Of a DNA stretch of 64,000 bases, positions 34,564 through 42,818 are shown piece by piece. Where the stretch lies: the NCBI GenBank assembly GCA_033856515.1, contig JAWVEY010000034.1, positions 186,001 to 250,000 of the forward strand. Direction: 5' to 3'. Origin of the DNA: JALZKA01 sp033856515 (lineage in GTDB: Bacteria > Actinomycetota > Thermoleophilia > Solirubrobacterales > 70-9). Numbering within the stretch: the stretch's first letter is position 1; each line of letters opens with the position of its first letter. The notes below the pieces were generated by a model that did no database searches, was not told the DNA's origin, and saw only the letters and a list, made by a program, of their open reading frames with translations. A program made the position numbers and the translations under genes.

Positions 34564-35456
34564 TGTTCGAAGAGGCACAGCTCTACTCGCCCGTCACCCG
34601 CAACGAGGACGGCGGCGTCACCGTACATCTGGACGACGAGCATCCCGGCGTCAACGATCCCGAGTACCGCGAGCGGCGCAATTCCATCGCGGCGGCCGCG
34701 CTCGACTGGCACGAGGGCGCGCCCCTCCCTCGAATCGAGTACTCAGAGGCGGAGCACGAGGTCTGGCGCACGGTCTGCCGCGAGCTCGCGCCAAAGCACG
34801 GGCGCCTTGCTTGCCGCGCATTCCGCGAGGCGGTCGTCGCGCTCGACCTTCCGCGCGATCGCATCCCGCAGCTCGACGAGATCACGGCCAACCTCCGTCC
34901 GCTGAGCGGATTCGAGTACATCCCAGCGGCGGGCATCGTGCCGCTCGACGAGTTCTACGGCTCGCTGGCGGACCGGCGTTTTCACTCGACCCAGTACGTG
35001 CGCCACCCGGATGCGCCCCTCTACACCCCCGAGCCGGACCTCATCCACGAGGTGATCGGCCACGGCCATCTCTTGGCTGACCCGCAGCTGGCCGAGGTGA
35101 ATCGACTCGCAGGGGAAGCCGCCAGGCGGGCGGAGACGCCAGAGACGCTGCAGTTGGTTGCGGACGTCTTCTGGTTCACGATGGAGTTCGGCGTCCTGCG
35201 CGAGGACGGGGCGGTCCGCGCGTACGGCGCCGGACTCCTCTCTTCATATGGCGAGATCGAGGAGTTCAGCTCTGCCGAGATCCGCCCGCTCGACTTCGCG
35301 CAGATGGCGACGCTCGAGTACGACATCACGCACTATCAGCCGATCCTCTTCGGCGCGGACTCCTTCGAACATCTAGTCGACGCGGTCGGAGGGTTCTTCG
35401 ACGGTTGCGACGACGACACGCCGGCGCGGCTGGGCGTCGCCCGCCAGCTCGCCTAG
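34563..35456 (+). CDS. phhA: Phenylalanine 4-monooxygenase (aromatic amino acid hydroxylase)
   Basis: A 297-residue pterin-dependent iron hydroxylase converting phenylalanine to tyrosine. The iron triad is His162 and His167 (DLIHEVIGHGH) and Glu208 (FTMEFGV), with the normal spacing for the family; AYGAGLLSSYGE is the characteristic C-terminal strand. No regulatory ACT domain is present, as usual in bacteria. ATG 34563 is chosen at the overlap with the hmgA stop; a longer frame upstream is out of register with the family. A pterin-carbinolamine dehydratase and a tyrosine aminotransferase, needed for the full pathway, are not in the window. Confidence 0.93.
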   Translation: MFEEAQLYSPVTRNEDGGVTVHLDDEHPGVNDPEYRERRNSIAAAALDWHEGAPLPRIEYSEAEHEVWRTVCRELAPKHGRLACRAFREAVVALDLPRDRIPQLDEITANLRPLSGFEYIPAAGIVPLDEFYGSLADRRFHSTQYVRHPDAPLYTPEPDLIHEVIGHGHLLADPQLAEVNRLAGEAARRAETPETLQLVADVFWFTMEFGVLREDGAVRAYGAGLLSSYGEIEEFSSAEIRPLDFAQMATLEYDITHYQPILFGADSFEHLVDAVGGFFDGCDDDTPARLGVARQLA

Positions 35457-36811
35457 GCCAGCGCGCGTTCGAAGGCGGCGGTGAGGCGGTCGACGTCGGC
35501 GTCGGTCGTGGAGTGGTTCGAGAAGGCGACCCGGGCCGCGGTTCGCCCGCGCCAGACGGTTCCGCCGAGCCACGCCTCGCCCTCGTCCTGGACGGCACCG
35601 ATGACAGCGTTCGTCGTGGCGTCGTCGTCCTTGAAGCGGATGAGCACCTGGTTCAAGACGACATCGTTCAAGACCTCCGCGCCCTCGAGCGCCCCCATCG
35701 CATCGGCGAGCCGGTGCGCGTGAGCGCAGCATCTCTCGACGAGATCGGCGAGGCCATCCCGCCCGAGCGTTCCCAGCGCGGCGTATACGGGAACGGCCCG
35801 CGCGCGGCGAGACATCTCGGGGACGAGCTCGCCTGGCTCACGGCCGGCTGACCCGGGGAGGTACGAAGCGCTCGTGCCGAACGCACCGTGCACCGCAGCC
35901 GGATCCGCAACGATCGCCATCCCGCTGTCGTAGGGCACGTTGAGCCATTTGTGTGCGTCGACAGCCCATGAATCGGCCATCTCTACCCCGGCGACCAGGT
36001 GGCGGAGGGCAGGCGAAGCCGCCGCCCACAGACCGAAGGCGCCGTCCACGTGGACCCACGAAGGCCCGTACTCACGCGCGGCCGTGACGATTTCGCCGAC
36101 GGCATCGATGGCTCCGGTGTTGACGTTCCCAACCTGGGCGCACACGATCGCCGGGCCCTCTCGGGACGCCAGCTTCTCGGCCAGCTTGTCCGCGCGCATC
36201 GCTCCCTGATCGTCAGCCTCCACGCGCTCGACCCGTTCGGCTCCGAGGCCCGCCATTCGCAGCGCGAAGAGAAGGGAAGTGTGAACCTCGTCGCCGACCA
36301 GCACGCGCAACTCGGGTGCTCCGAAGAGCCCACGTGCCTCGACATCCCACCCCTCCGCAGCGAGCAAGCGGTGGCGCGCGGCCGAGACCCCGACGAGGTT
36401 CCCACCGGTAGCTCCCGTCGCGAAGCCGACGCATGCCGATTCCGGCAGTCGAAGCGCGTCAAGCACCCACCGCTCGCACACTGCCTCGACGGCGGCGATG
36501 CCGGGGGATGCGACCTGGTTGAACGACATCTGGTCCCAGGCGGAGGTCAGCCAGTCCGCCGCCAGCGCGGCCGGGAGCGTACCGCCGACCACGAAGCCGA
36601 AATAGCGCGGACCCGTGCTGGCGACCGTCGCCGCCCCAACCGTCTCGGCCAAGCGCTCGACGACCTCCTCGGGGTCGGAGCCGGCGTCCGGCAGAGGCTC
36701 GTCGAGGGCCGCTAGCGTCGTTTCGAAGTCGGCCGGCGCCGCGACCTGCCGTTCGGAGATCTCGTCGAGGTATTCCTGTGCGAGCTCGGCAGTGCGGTCC
36801 AAAAGGCTCAT
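35453..36811 (-). CDS. PLP-dependent decarboxylase (group II, aromatic/glutamate type)
   Basis: A 452-residue fold-type I PLP enzyme of the aromatic-L-amino-acid/glutamate decarboxylase family. The PLP lysine is Lys288 (VDAHKWLN), preceded by HVDGAFGLWAAASP with the cofactor-binding Asp, and by GFATGATGGNLVG in the N-terminal half. Its stop overlaps that of phhA. It is not co-directional with the Phe/Tyr operon but sits directly against it, so an aromatic amino acid substrate is plausible. Glutamate or diaminobutyrate-type substrates cannot be excluded. Confidence 0.87.
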   Translation of the reverse strand: MSLLDRTAELAQEYLDEISERQVAAPADFETTLAALDEPLPDAGSDPEEVVERLAETVGAATVASTGPRYFGFVVGGTLPAALAADWLTSAWDQMSFNQVASPGIAAVEAVCERWVLDALRLPESACVGFATGATGGNLVGVSAARHRLLAAEGWDVEARGLFGAPELRVLVGDEVHTSLLFALRMAGLGAERVERVEADDQGAMRADKLAEKLASREGPAIVCAQVGNVNTGAIDAVGEIVTAAREYGPSWVHVDGAFGLWAAASPALRHLVAGVEMADSWAVDAHKWLNVPYDSGMAIVADPAAVHGAFGTSASYLPGSAGREPGELVPEMSRRARAVPVYAALGTLGRDGLADLVERCCAHAHRLADAMGALEGAEVLNDVVLNQVLIRFKDDDATTNAVIGAVQDEGEAWLGGTVWRGRTAARVAFSNHSTTDADVDRLTAAFERALA

Positions 36812-36900
36812 GCCTCGGATGATCTCACCGAACTAGTCTCCGCGGATCGAGACCTACGACCGGGAGCGTTGCGCGAGCTTCGTGCGGGCATAGGGAAGTC

Positions 36901-37098
36901 ATGGACGCGGACGAAGACAAGGACAAGGCGCACGAGCTCCGGGCCGAGCAGGAAGAGCGCGAGACGCGGGAGCACAAGCTGCTCGAGGAGTCGGAGCTGA
37001 CCGACGAGGCCGACCAGCATGAGCGGCGCCGCGACAAGGCCGCGTATCTGAAGGAGAAGCTCGCAGAGCGCGAGCGCGCCGACTTGGACCGGAACTAG
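36901..37098 (+). CDS. Small highly charged protein, 65 residues
   Basis: ATG 36901 opens a frame of 65 residues, of which more than half are Asp, Glu, Lys or Arg, with runs such as EEREREHKLLEE-type heptads; it likely forms one long helix or coiled coil. No cysteine, signal peptide or membrane segment. The stop codon overlaps that of the convergent hydrolase gene by four bases, a common arrangement for true genes in this window. No function can be assigned. Confidence 0.55.
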   Translation: MDADEDKDKAHELRAEQEERETREHKLLEESELTDEADQHERRRDKAAYLKEKLAERERADLDRN

Positions 37099-38264
37099 GC
37101 GCGCAGGAACTCGGCCATTGCCCGGTGAGTCGGGCCCGGCGCCTCGACCTGGGGCACGTGCCCGCAGTTGAGCTCCAGATGGCGCGCGGCGGGAAGGCAC
37201 TCCTCCACATGCCTCATGAAGGAGATCGGCACGAGCTGATCCTGCCTGCCCCAGACGAACATGGTCTCGGGTGCCAGCGTTGCCAGGCGGGTCCAGAAAC
37301 CGTCGTCGCCGTGGGGCTCGTCCATGTAGATCCGGCGGGCCGATTCGTAGAAGGCGTAGCGGCCTGTCGGGGTCAAGTACGAGCGCAGGAACTCGTCAAC
37401 GCCAGCGGCTGTCCAGCCATCGTTCGCGCCTGGGACGAGCCTCCGCACGACAGGCTCGACCAGGACGCGCGGGGTCGGCTGGATGAAGCCGAGCTGGGGC
37501 AGCGGCATGCGCAGAAGCCATTTCCATCCGCGATCCCGGAGCCATGCGAGCGCGGGAGAGAGGAGCACCAGCTTCTCGACCCGATCCGGATACAGGAGTC
37601 CGGCCTCGATCGCGATCCGTCCGCCCATGCTGTTGCCGGCCAGGCGCGCGCGCTCGATTCCCAGCTCGTCGAGGAGCTCGGTCAGGGCAGAGGCAAACCA
37701 GCGAGCGTCGTAGCTGCCCGACGCCGGCTTATGCGAATCGCCGAACCCTGGCAGGTCGAGGCAGACGACTCTGAAACCCTGCGACGCGAGGGCGGAAACC
37801 GTCGGCAGGAACGAGGCTTTGGTGCCGCCGAGGCCGTGGACGCAGAGCAGCGGCGTTCCCTCTCCCGCGCTGAGGATCGCGAGCTCATGGTTGGCCGTGC
37901 GGATCCGCTCGAACCGAAGGCGCTTGGGGTCGGTGTCGCCGCTGGTCGCAGCGAGGAAGCCAACACCCAGATGGAGGTTCTGGCGGATCCGAAGCCGCCC
38001 GGCGCGGTACGCGGCCATGCCGGCGCGGACATCGCTTGAGATCTCCTTCCAGACGGATATGTCCGCTTCCAAGCGAGCATCTGCGTCTCCGTCGGGCGGC
38101 ACGAGGCGCGCAATCCCACCCTCGATCAACGCGTCGGCGGTTCCAGCATCGGCCGCGTCGAGTCGGATTCGCGCTATCTCGCCTGGGACGTCGATGTCGC
38201 CAGGGTCAAAGCGCGACACGAGGTCTATGAGCGCATCCAGATTTTGGGTTTCCGCGACAGCCAT
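37095..38264 (-). CDS. Alpha/beta hydrolase with N-terminal SCP2-like domain
   Basis: A 389-residue protein. Residues about 1-110 look like a sterol-carrier-protein (SCP2)-type lipid-binding domain (ARLEADISVWKEI followed by AGRLRIRQNLHLGVGFLA). Residues about 120-389 are an alpha/beta hydrolase: oxyanion strand CVHGLGGTK (141-149), nucleophile elbow GNSMGG with Ser212, a late Asp in FVWGRQDQLVP and His in LNCGHVPQVE. The combination suggests hydrolysis of a lipid-like substrate. ATG 38264 is selected because upstream residues have no domain character. Divergent from the endonuclease/phosphatase gene by 39 bases. Confidence 0.8.
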   Translation of the reverse strand: MAVAETQNLDALIDLVSRFDPGDIDVPGEIARIRLDAADAGTADALIEGGIARLVPPDGDADARLEADISVWKEISSDVRAGMAAYRAGRLRIRQNLHLGVGFLAATSGDTDPKRLRFERIRTANHELAILSAGEGTPLLCVHGLGGTKASFLPTVSALASQGFRVVCLDLPGFGDSHKPASGSYDARWFASALTELLDELGIERARLAGNSMGGRIAIEAGLLYPDRVEKLVLLSPALAWLRDRGWKWLLRMPLPQLGFIQPTPRVLVEPVVRRLVPGANDGWTAAGVDEFLRSYLTPTGRYAFYESARRIYMDEPHGDDGFWTRLATLAPETMFVWGRQDQLVPISFMRHVEECLPAARHLELNCGHVPQVEAPGPTHRAMAEFLRA

Positions 38265-38303
38265 GATCGAACCCGTGTTCCCCAAGAATGGTAGGGATAA
38301 CGC

Positions 38304-39080
38304 GTGAAGCTCCTTACATGGAATGTCGCAGGGCGGACGGGCGTCATGGATCGCCAGGCGGAGGCGGTAGCTCGGCGCGAGCCGGACATCGTCTGTCTGC
38401 AGGAGGTGCGTGCCAGTACCGCCCCCCAGTGGCAGAGGGCGTTCGAGACGATCGGCTTGGAGCATGCCCTCGACTCGAGCGAGTTGGTGGCGCCGCGGCG
38501 TCTCTTCAACCTGACGGCGAGCCGCTGGGGGCTCAAGTCACTGACCGGGATCCTCGCGCCTCAGCCCGAGCGGGTTCTCGGCGTCGTCACGGACAGCCCT
38601 TGGGGCCGGCTCGAGATCTGGAACGCGCATATCCCGCCGGCGCCATCCAACGGGCTCATCAAGGCCGAGACATGCGAGGTGCTCTTCGCGTCGCTGGCTC
38701 GGCCGACTCCTTGTCACCGGATTCTCTGCGGGGATCTCAACACGCCCCGCTATGAGTCGGAGGAGGGCGAGGTGGAGACGTTCGCATCGAACCACCCCGA
38801 AAACGAGGAGCGCTGGGACGCCGCGGAGCGATCGCTTCTGCTCGGCCTGGCGGAATGGGACCTGCCAGACATCTTTCGAGGCTTGAACGGATACGGCCGG
38901 CGCGACGTGAGCTGGGTCTTCCATACACGCGCGCGCCGGAAGCATGCGCACAGGCTGGACCACATCCTCGCGAGCGATTCGCTGGGGGCCGCATACTGCG
39001 ACTACGTCCATGAGTGGCGCGAGGCGGGCCTCTCGGATCATTCCGCGATGGAGGCGATCTTCGAGCCCAAACGGGTATGA
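38304..39080 (+). CDS. Endonuclease/exonuclease/phosphatase family protein
   Basis: A 258-residue EEP-fold enzyme (exonuclease III/DNase I superfamily). Motifs: LLTWNVAG (catalytic Asn), DIVCLQEV (metal-binding Glu), WNAHIPPA, ILCGDLNTPR (Asp/Asn pair) and the C-terminal RLDHILAS and LSDHSAM (catalytic Asp-His). The MDRQAEAV start is like that of Xth-type nucleases, but the exact substrate (DNA abasic sites, phosphodiesters or lipids) is not determined. GTG 38304 is the family-consistent start. Confidence 0.85.
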   Translation: MKLLTWNVAGRTGVMDRQAEAVARREPDIVCLQEVRASTAPQWQRAFETIGLEHALDSSELVAPRRLFNLTASRWGLKSLTGILAPQPERVLGVVTDSPWGRLEIWNAHIPPAPSNGLIKAETCEVLFASLARPTPCHRILCGDLNTPRYESEEGEVETFASNHPENEERWDAAERSLLLGLAEWDLPDIFRGLNGYGRRDVSWVFHTRARRKHAHRLDHILASDSLGAAYCDYVHEWREAGLSDHSAMEAIFEPKRV

Positions 39081-39090
39081 GCGAAGGGTG

Positions 39091-40032
39091 ATGGCTTCTG
39101 CGACGGGATTCAGCCTCGGCGAGGAGGCGTCAGGTGACGGCTCGTTCCAGCGGCAGGAGAGCGCCTTCCGCGGCTGGGTCTCCGAAGACGGCTCGACGGA
39201 GTACCCGCTCGCTTCAGCTCGGTACCACCTATATGTGAGCTGGGCCTGTCCCTGGGCGCACCGCTCTGCGATCGCGCGAAAGCTCATGGGGCTCGAGGAC
39301 GCGGTCGGCATGTCGGTCGTCGACCCCTATCGGGACTCGCGTGGCTGGGAGTTCACCGGCGGCGAGTACACGAACAACGCCGAGGTTTTCACGCGCCTTG
39401 CCGCTGCCTATGAGGAGACGGAATCCGGCTACGACGACCGTGCATCGACGCCGGTCTTGTGGGACACGGAGTCGGAGGAGATCGTCTCGAACGAGTCAGC
39501 CGATGTCCTGCGCATGCTCCACACCGTCTTTGCCCCGCTTGCCGAGCACCCGGTCGAGCTCTATCCCGACAATCTCCGCGACGAGATCGACGAGTTGAAC
39601 GAGCGCACCTACGACTCGCTCAATAACGCCGTCTACAAGGCTGGCTTCTCGACCACCCAGGAGGTTTACGAGCGCGAAGTCGTGGGCCTCTTCGAGATGA
39701 TGGACGAGCTCGACGGGCTGCTGAAGGATCGCCGCTACCTGTTCGGCGACGAGCCCATGGAGACGGACTGGCGGGTCTTTCCGACGCTCGTGCGATTCGA
39801 CGCCGTCTACAACATCCACTTCAAGTGCTCGCGGCGAAAGCTCGTGGAGTACGAGCACCTGTGGCCATACACGCGCGACCTGTTCCAGCGCGAGGGGATC
39901 GCCGAGACCGTCCGCTTCGACGACATCCGCCGCCACTACTACACGACGCACCCAGACGTAAACCCGAGCGGCCTGATCGCGGTGATGCCCGACGTCGACT
40001 TCACCGAGCCGCACGGGCGAGATGGCCTCTAG
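39091..40032 (+). CDS. Glutathionyl-hydroquinone reductase-like (Xi-class GST fold)
   Basis: A 313-residue protein matching the YqjG/PcpF type. The thioredoxin-fold active site SWACPWAHR places the catalytic Cys at residue 53, with characteristic GWEFTGGEYT and TPVLWDTESEEIVSNES (the gamma-glutamyl-binding segment) and LFGDEPMETDWRVFPTLVRFDAVY in the helical domain. Actinobacteria generally use mycothiol, so the thiol partner may not be glutathione. ATG 39091 lies 10 bases after the previous stop. The following phosphatase gene overlaps its end by 11 bases. Confidence 0.88.
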   Translation: MASATGFSLGEEASGDGSFQRQESAFRGWVSEDGSTEYPLASARYHLYVSWACPWAHRSAIARKLMGLEDAVGMSVVDPYRDSRGWEFTGGEYTNNAEVFTRLAAAYEETESGYDDRASTPVLWDTESEEIVSNESADVLRMLHTVFAPLAEHPVELYPDNLRDEIDELNERTYDSLNNAVYKAGFSTTQEVYEREVVGLFEMMDELDGLLKDRRYLFGDEPMETDWRVFPTLVRFDAVYNIHFKCSRRKLVEYEHLWPYTRDLFQREGIAETVRFDDIRRHYYTTHPDVNPSGLIAVMPDVDFTEPHGRDGL

Positions 40033-40507
40033 CCTTCCGCGCGTGCGCATCCTCTTCGTCTGCCTCGGGAACATCTGCCGCTCGCCAACCGCTGAGGCGG
40101 TGATGCGCGGGCTGGTCGCCCAGGCCGGCCTCCAAGGGGAGATCGAGGTGGAGAGCGCCGGGACAGGCAACTGGCATCTCGGCCATCCGCCCGACGAGCG
40201 ATCCGTCGCTGCCGCCGCCGAGCGCGGGGTGGAGTTGACCGGCAAGGCCCGTCAGGTCGCCCGCGGTGACTTCCAGGACTTCGACCTCCTGATCGCGATG
40301 GACCGCCATAACCGGGATGACCTCCTGGCGATCGCGCAATCCGAATCAGACCGCGAGAAGGTCCGGCTTCTGCGCTCCTACGCGGACGGCGAGCTCGACG
40401 TGCCCGATCCCTATTACGGCGGCGAGGACGGCTTCGCAGACGTGGTCGAGATCATTGAGCGCTCGTGCAAGGCGTTGATCGGAGACCTCACCACCGTCTA
40501 CAGGTGA
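40022..40507 (+). CDS. Low-molecular-weight protein tyrosine phosphatase
   Basis: A 161-residue phosphatase. The signature loop CLGNICRS begins at Cys14 (nucleophile) with Arg20, and the general acid Asp lies in the late DPYYGG motif. These enzymes dephosphorylate phosphotyrosine or arginine-phosphate and are often tied to polysaccharide export or stress. ATG 40022 overlaps the upstream gene by 11 bases; GTG 40043 is an alternative start that would still retain the active site. The last eight residues, GDLTTVYR, look like the N-terminal strand of the next gene's family (see findings). Confidence 0.92.
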   Translation: MASSLPRVRILFVCLGNICRSPTAEAVMRGLVAQAGLQGEIEVESAGTGNWHLGHPPDERSVAAAAERGVELTGKARQVARGDFQDFDLLIAMDRHNRDDLLAIAQSESDREKVRLLRSYADGELDVPDPYYGGEDGFADVVEIIERSCKALIGDLTTVYR

Positions 40508-41262
40508 GCGACTTCCGCAAGTCACGTCCCGACGCGCGGCGCGCGGACTTCGAGATGGAGGCGGCTGGCCTGCGCTGGCTCGCGGAGGCGGACGGGATCA
40601 TGGTCCCCGAGGTGCGGGGGGTCGGCGGCGAGCCCGGCTGGATCTTGCTCGAGCGGATCGAAACCGGACGCCTCTCGGACGATGGCGCCGAGGAGCTCGG
40701 CCGCGGCCTCGCGACGCTGCACCGCCTCGGCGCTGGTAGCCACGGCTCGTTGCCGCCGGGCGCTCCGGACGGCGTCCTGCGCATTGGCCTGGCGGAGCTC
40801 GAATTGGCCGAGTCCGAGAGCTGGCCACGTCTCTTCGCGGAGCAGATGCTCGAACCGCTGGCGCGCCGCGCCCACGACCGGGACAACCTCTCGGAAAAAG
40901 ACCGGAGCGCCGTGGAGGCCGTCTGTGGGCGGATCGAAGAGCTGGCAGGCCCCGAGGAGCCGCCATCCAGGCTTCACGGCGACCTGTGGAGCGGCAACGT
41001 CCTGGCCGGCACGGACGGACGCGCGTGGCTGATCGACCCTGCGGCTTACGGTGGCCACCGCGAGGTCGACCTGGCGATGCTGCGCTTGTTCGGCTCGCCA
41101 AGCGAGCGGATCTTCGCGGCGTACGCAGAAGCGGCGCCGCTCCCCGATGGTCACGAGGATCGGGTGGAGCTATGGCAGCTTCAGCCCCTGCTGGTGCACG
41201 CGCTCCTGTTCGGAGGCTCGTACGGCTCTTCGGCCGGCCAGGCGGCCCGCCGCTACGCCTGA
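40504..41262 (+). CDS. Fructosamine kinase family protein, apparently missing its N-terminal strand
   Basis: A 252-residue kinase-fold protein of the FN3K/aminoglycoside-phosphotransferase superfamily. Present: FEMEAAGLRWLAEADGIMVPEV, the hinge-like WILLERIETG, the catalytic loop LHGDLWSGNVLAG and the metal-binding LIDPAAYGGHREVDLAM. Missing: the glycine-rich GGDIN-type N-terminal strand, as the frame begins at GTG 40504 with SDFRKSRPDA, close to the expected ATP-contacting lysine. The gene begins inside the phosphatase stop codon. It may be a short functional form, or may have lost its start by frameshift. Substrates in the family are ketoamine-modified amines. Confidence 0.75.
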   Translation: MSDFRKSRPDARRADFEMEAAGLRWLAEADGIMVPEVRGVGGEPGWILLERIETGRLSDDGAEELGRGLATLHRLGAGSHGSLPPGAPDGVLRIGLAELELAESESWPRLFAEQMLEPLARRAHDRDNLSEKDRSAVEAVCGRIEELAGPEEPPSRLHGDLWSGNVLAGTDGRAWLIDPAAYGGHREVDLAMLRLFGSPSERIFAAYAEAAPLPDGHEDRVELWQLQPLLVHALLFGGSYGSSAGQAARRYA

Positions 41263-42818
41263 CCGGCGCTCCCCAGACTTCGACGGGCGATAATCCGTCC
41301 ATCGGCGCGCCTGGGGGACAAGCGGAAGATCGAGGGCTGACGCGGCGGCGGCTGATCCAAAGCGGCGCTGCTCTTGCGGCGGCCGGGCTGTTGCCGCAGT
41401 TGCCATGGGCTCTTGCCCAGGGCGCGACGGAGACTTACGACGATGGCAACGCCGACGTCCCCGGCGGCCTCAAAGGCGAGCCCGAGCGCGTGATCGTGAT
41501 CGGCGCGGGGTTTGCCGGGCTCACTGCGGCCAACGCGCTCCGCAACGCGGGCGTGGACGTTGTGGTCCTGGAGGGACGCAACCGGGTCGGAGGCCGCGCA
41601 CACACGAAGGACGTCGGCGGCTCGCCGGTCGACTTCGGCTGCTCCTGGATCCATGAGCCGATCGGCAACCCGATGAGTGCGTTCGCCGACCAGGCAGGGA
41701 TCGCGCAGACGAGCGCGGACATCGAACTGGATGCAGCCACGATCCGCTTCCACGACGACGTCTCCGGGGCCGAGGTCTCGCTGCCCGACAAACTCGCCGC
41801 GTTCGCCCACCTCGTGCTCTTCGAAGAGGAGGCTGCGGACATCAGCGACTCACTCGGTCCGGACGCGTCGGCGCGCGACGGGGCGCGGGCGTACCTGGAC
41901 AACCACGGCCTGGCGGGAGCCGCACGCCGCCACGCCGAGTTCCTGATCAGGCTGGTCTTGCAGGAGAGCGATGCGATCGACTGGGGCCGGCTCAACTTCG
42001 ACTACATCGCCCATTACGACCCGGTCTATACGGGCGTCGGGCTCGGTGACTTTCCGACGGGCGGCTACACCGGCCTCGTCGATGCAATGGCAGGCGACAC
42101 CGACGTCCGGCTGGGCCATCGCGTCTCGAGCGTCTCCCGAAACGGTGCCGGCGTGCGCGTGACCGCTTCGGCGGGCGGGAAGCGCCGAGTGTTCCGCGGC
42201 TCCCACGCCTTGGTCACGGTTCCCCTCGGCGTCCTCAAGGCGGGCGGGGTTCGCTTCGACGAGGGGCTGCCCGAGCGCAAGCGCCAGGCGATCCGACGCC
42301 TTTGGTTCGGCGAGTTCGAGAAGGTTGCGCTCACCTTCGCCGAGCCCTTCTGGCAGGACGTCCTGCATACCCACATCCTCCACCTGTCGCAGCGGCCGGC
42401 GCTCGAATGGCCGCTCTGGCTCGACCTCCAGAAGCTCTCCGGCGTGCCGTCCCTCGTCGCGCTTTGCTCGTCGAAGTTCGCCCGGACCATGGCCCGCTTG
42501 CCCCGCGCTCAACGGCTGGAGAGCGCCGTCGCCGTGCTCGAAGAGACGCTGGGAGTCCAAGTGCCCGAGCCTGAGGCCTGGGCGGCTTCGAATTGGCGGA
42601 ACGACCCCTTCAGCCTCGGCGCCTACTCGTCGGTCCCGCTGGGCGCAAGCCTCGCCGGCTTCGACCGCATCGCCGACCCCGTCGATGGGCGCCTCCTGTT
42701 TGCCGGGGAGGGAACGAGCCGCGCACGCCCCGGCTTCGCCGACGGCGCGATGTCAACCGGCATCCGCGAGGCGAAGCGCCTCCTCCAGACGCCGAGCGTC
42801 GAGCTAAGCGCCGGCTGA
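41172..42818 (+). CDS. Tat-exported flavin amine oxidase (monoamine oxidase family)
   Basis: FAD-dependent amine oxidase. A twin-arginine signal (LTRRRLIQSGAALAAAGLLPQ) precedes the mature protein; FAD-binding VIVIGAGFAGLTAA and the following VVVLEGRNRVGGRAHT are clear, and the C-terminal GRLLFAGEGTSRARPGFADGAM closes the FAD site. The start is uncertain: the only ATG is 41172 (548 residues), which lies inside the previous gene and would place 50-odd residues before the Tat motif. CTG 41337, right before the twin arginines, is a non-standard alternative. The end overlaps the convergent exonuclease by 15 bases. Confidence 0.8.
   Translation: MAASAPAGARAPVRRLVRLFGRPGGPPLRLTGAPQTSTGDNPSIGAPGGQAEDRGLTRRRLIQSGAALAAAGLLPQLPWALAQGATETYDDGNADVPGGLKGEPERVIVIGAGFAGLTAANALRNAGVDVVVLEGRNRVGGRAHTKDVGGSPVDFGCSWIHEPIGNPMSAFADQAGIAQTSADIELDAATIRFHDDVSGAEVSLPDKLAAFAHLVLFEEEAADISDSLGPDASARDGARAYLDNHGLAGAARRHAEFLIRLVLQESDAIDWGRLNFDYIAHYDPVYTGVGLGDFPTGGYTGLVDAMAGDTDVRLGHRVSSVSRNGAGVRVTASAGGKRRVFRGSHALVTVPLGVLKAGGVRFDEGLPERKRQAIRRLWFGEFEKVALTFAEPFWQDVLHTHILHLSQRPALEWPLWLDLQKLSGVPSLVALCSSKFARTMARLPRAQRLESAVAVLEETLGVQVPEPEAWAASNWRNDPFSLGAYSSVPLGASLAGFDRIADPVDGRLLFAGEGTSRARPGFADGAMSTGIREAKRLLQTPSVELSAG

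Noticed and set aside
39091..40032. Maleylacetoacetate isomerase for the tyrosine pathway
   Set aside because: The GST-fold protein has the CPWAHR active site and length of glutathionyl-hydroquinone reductases, not the SSCSxR motif of zeta-class isomerases.
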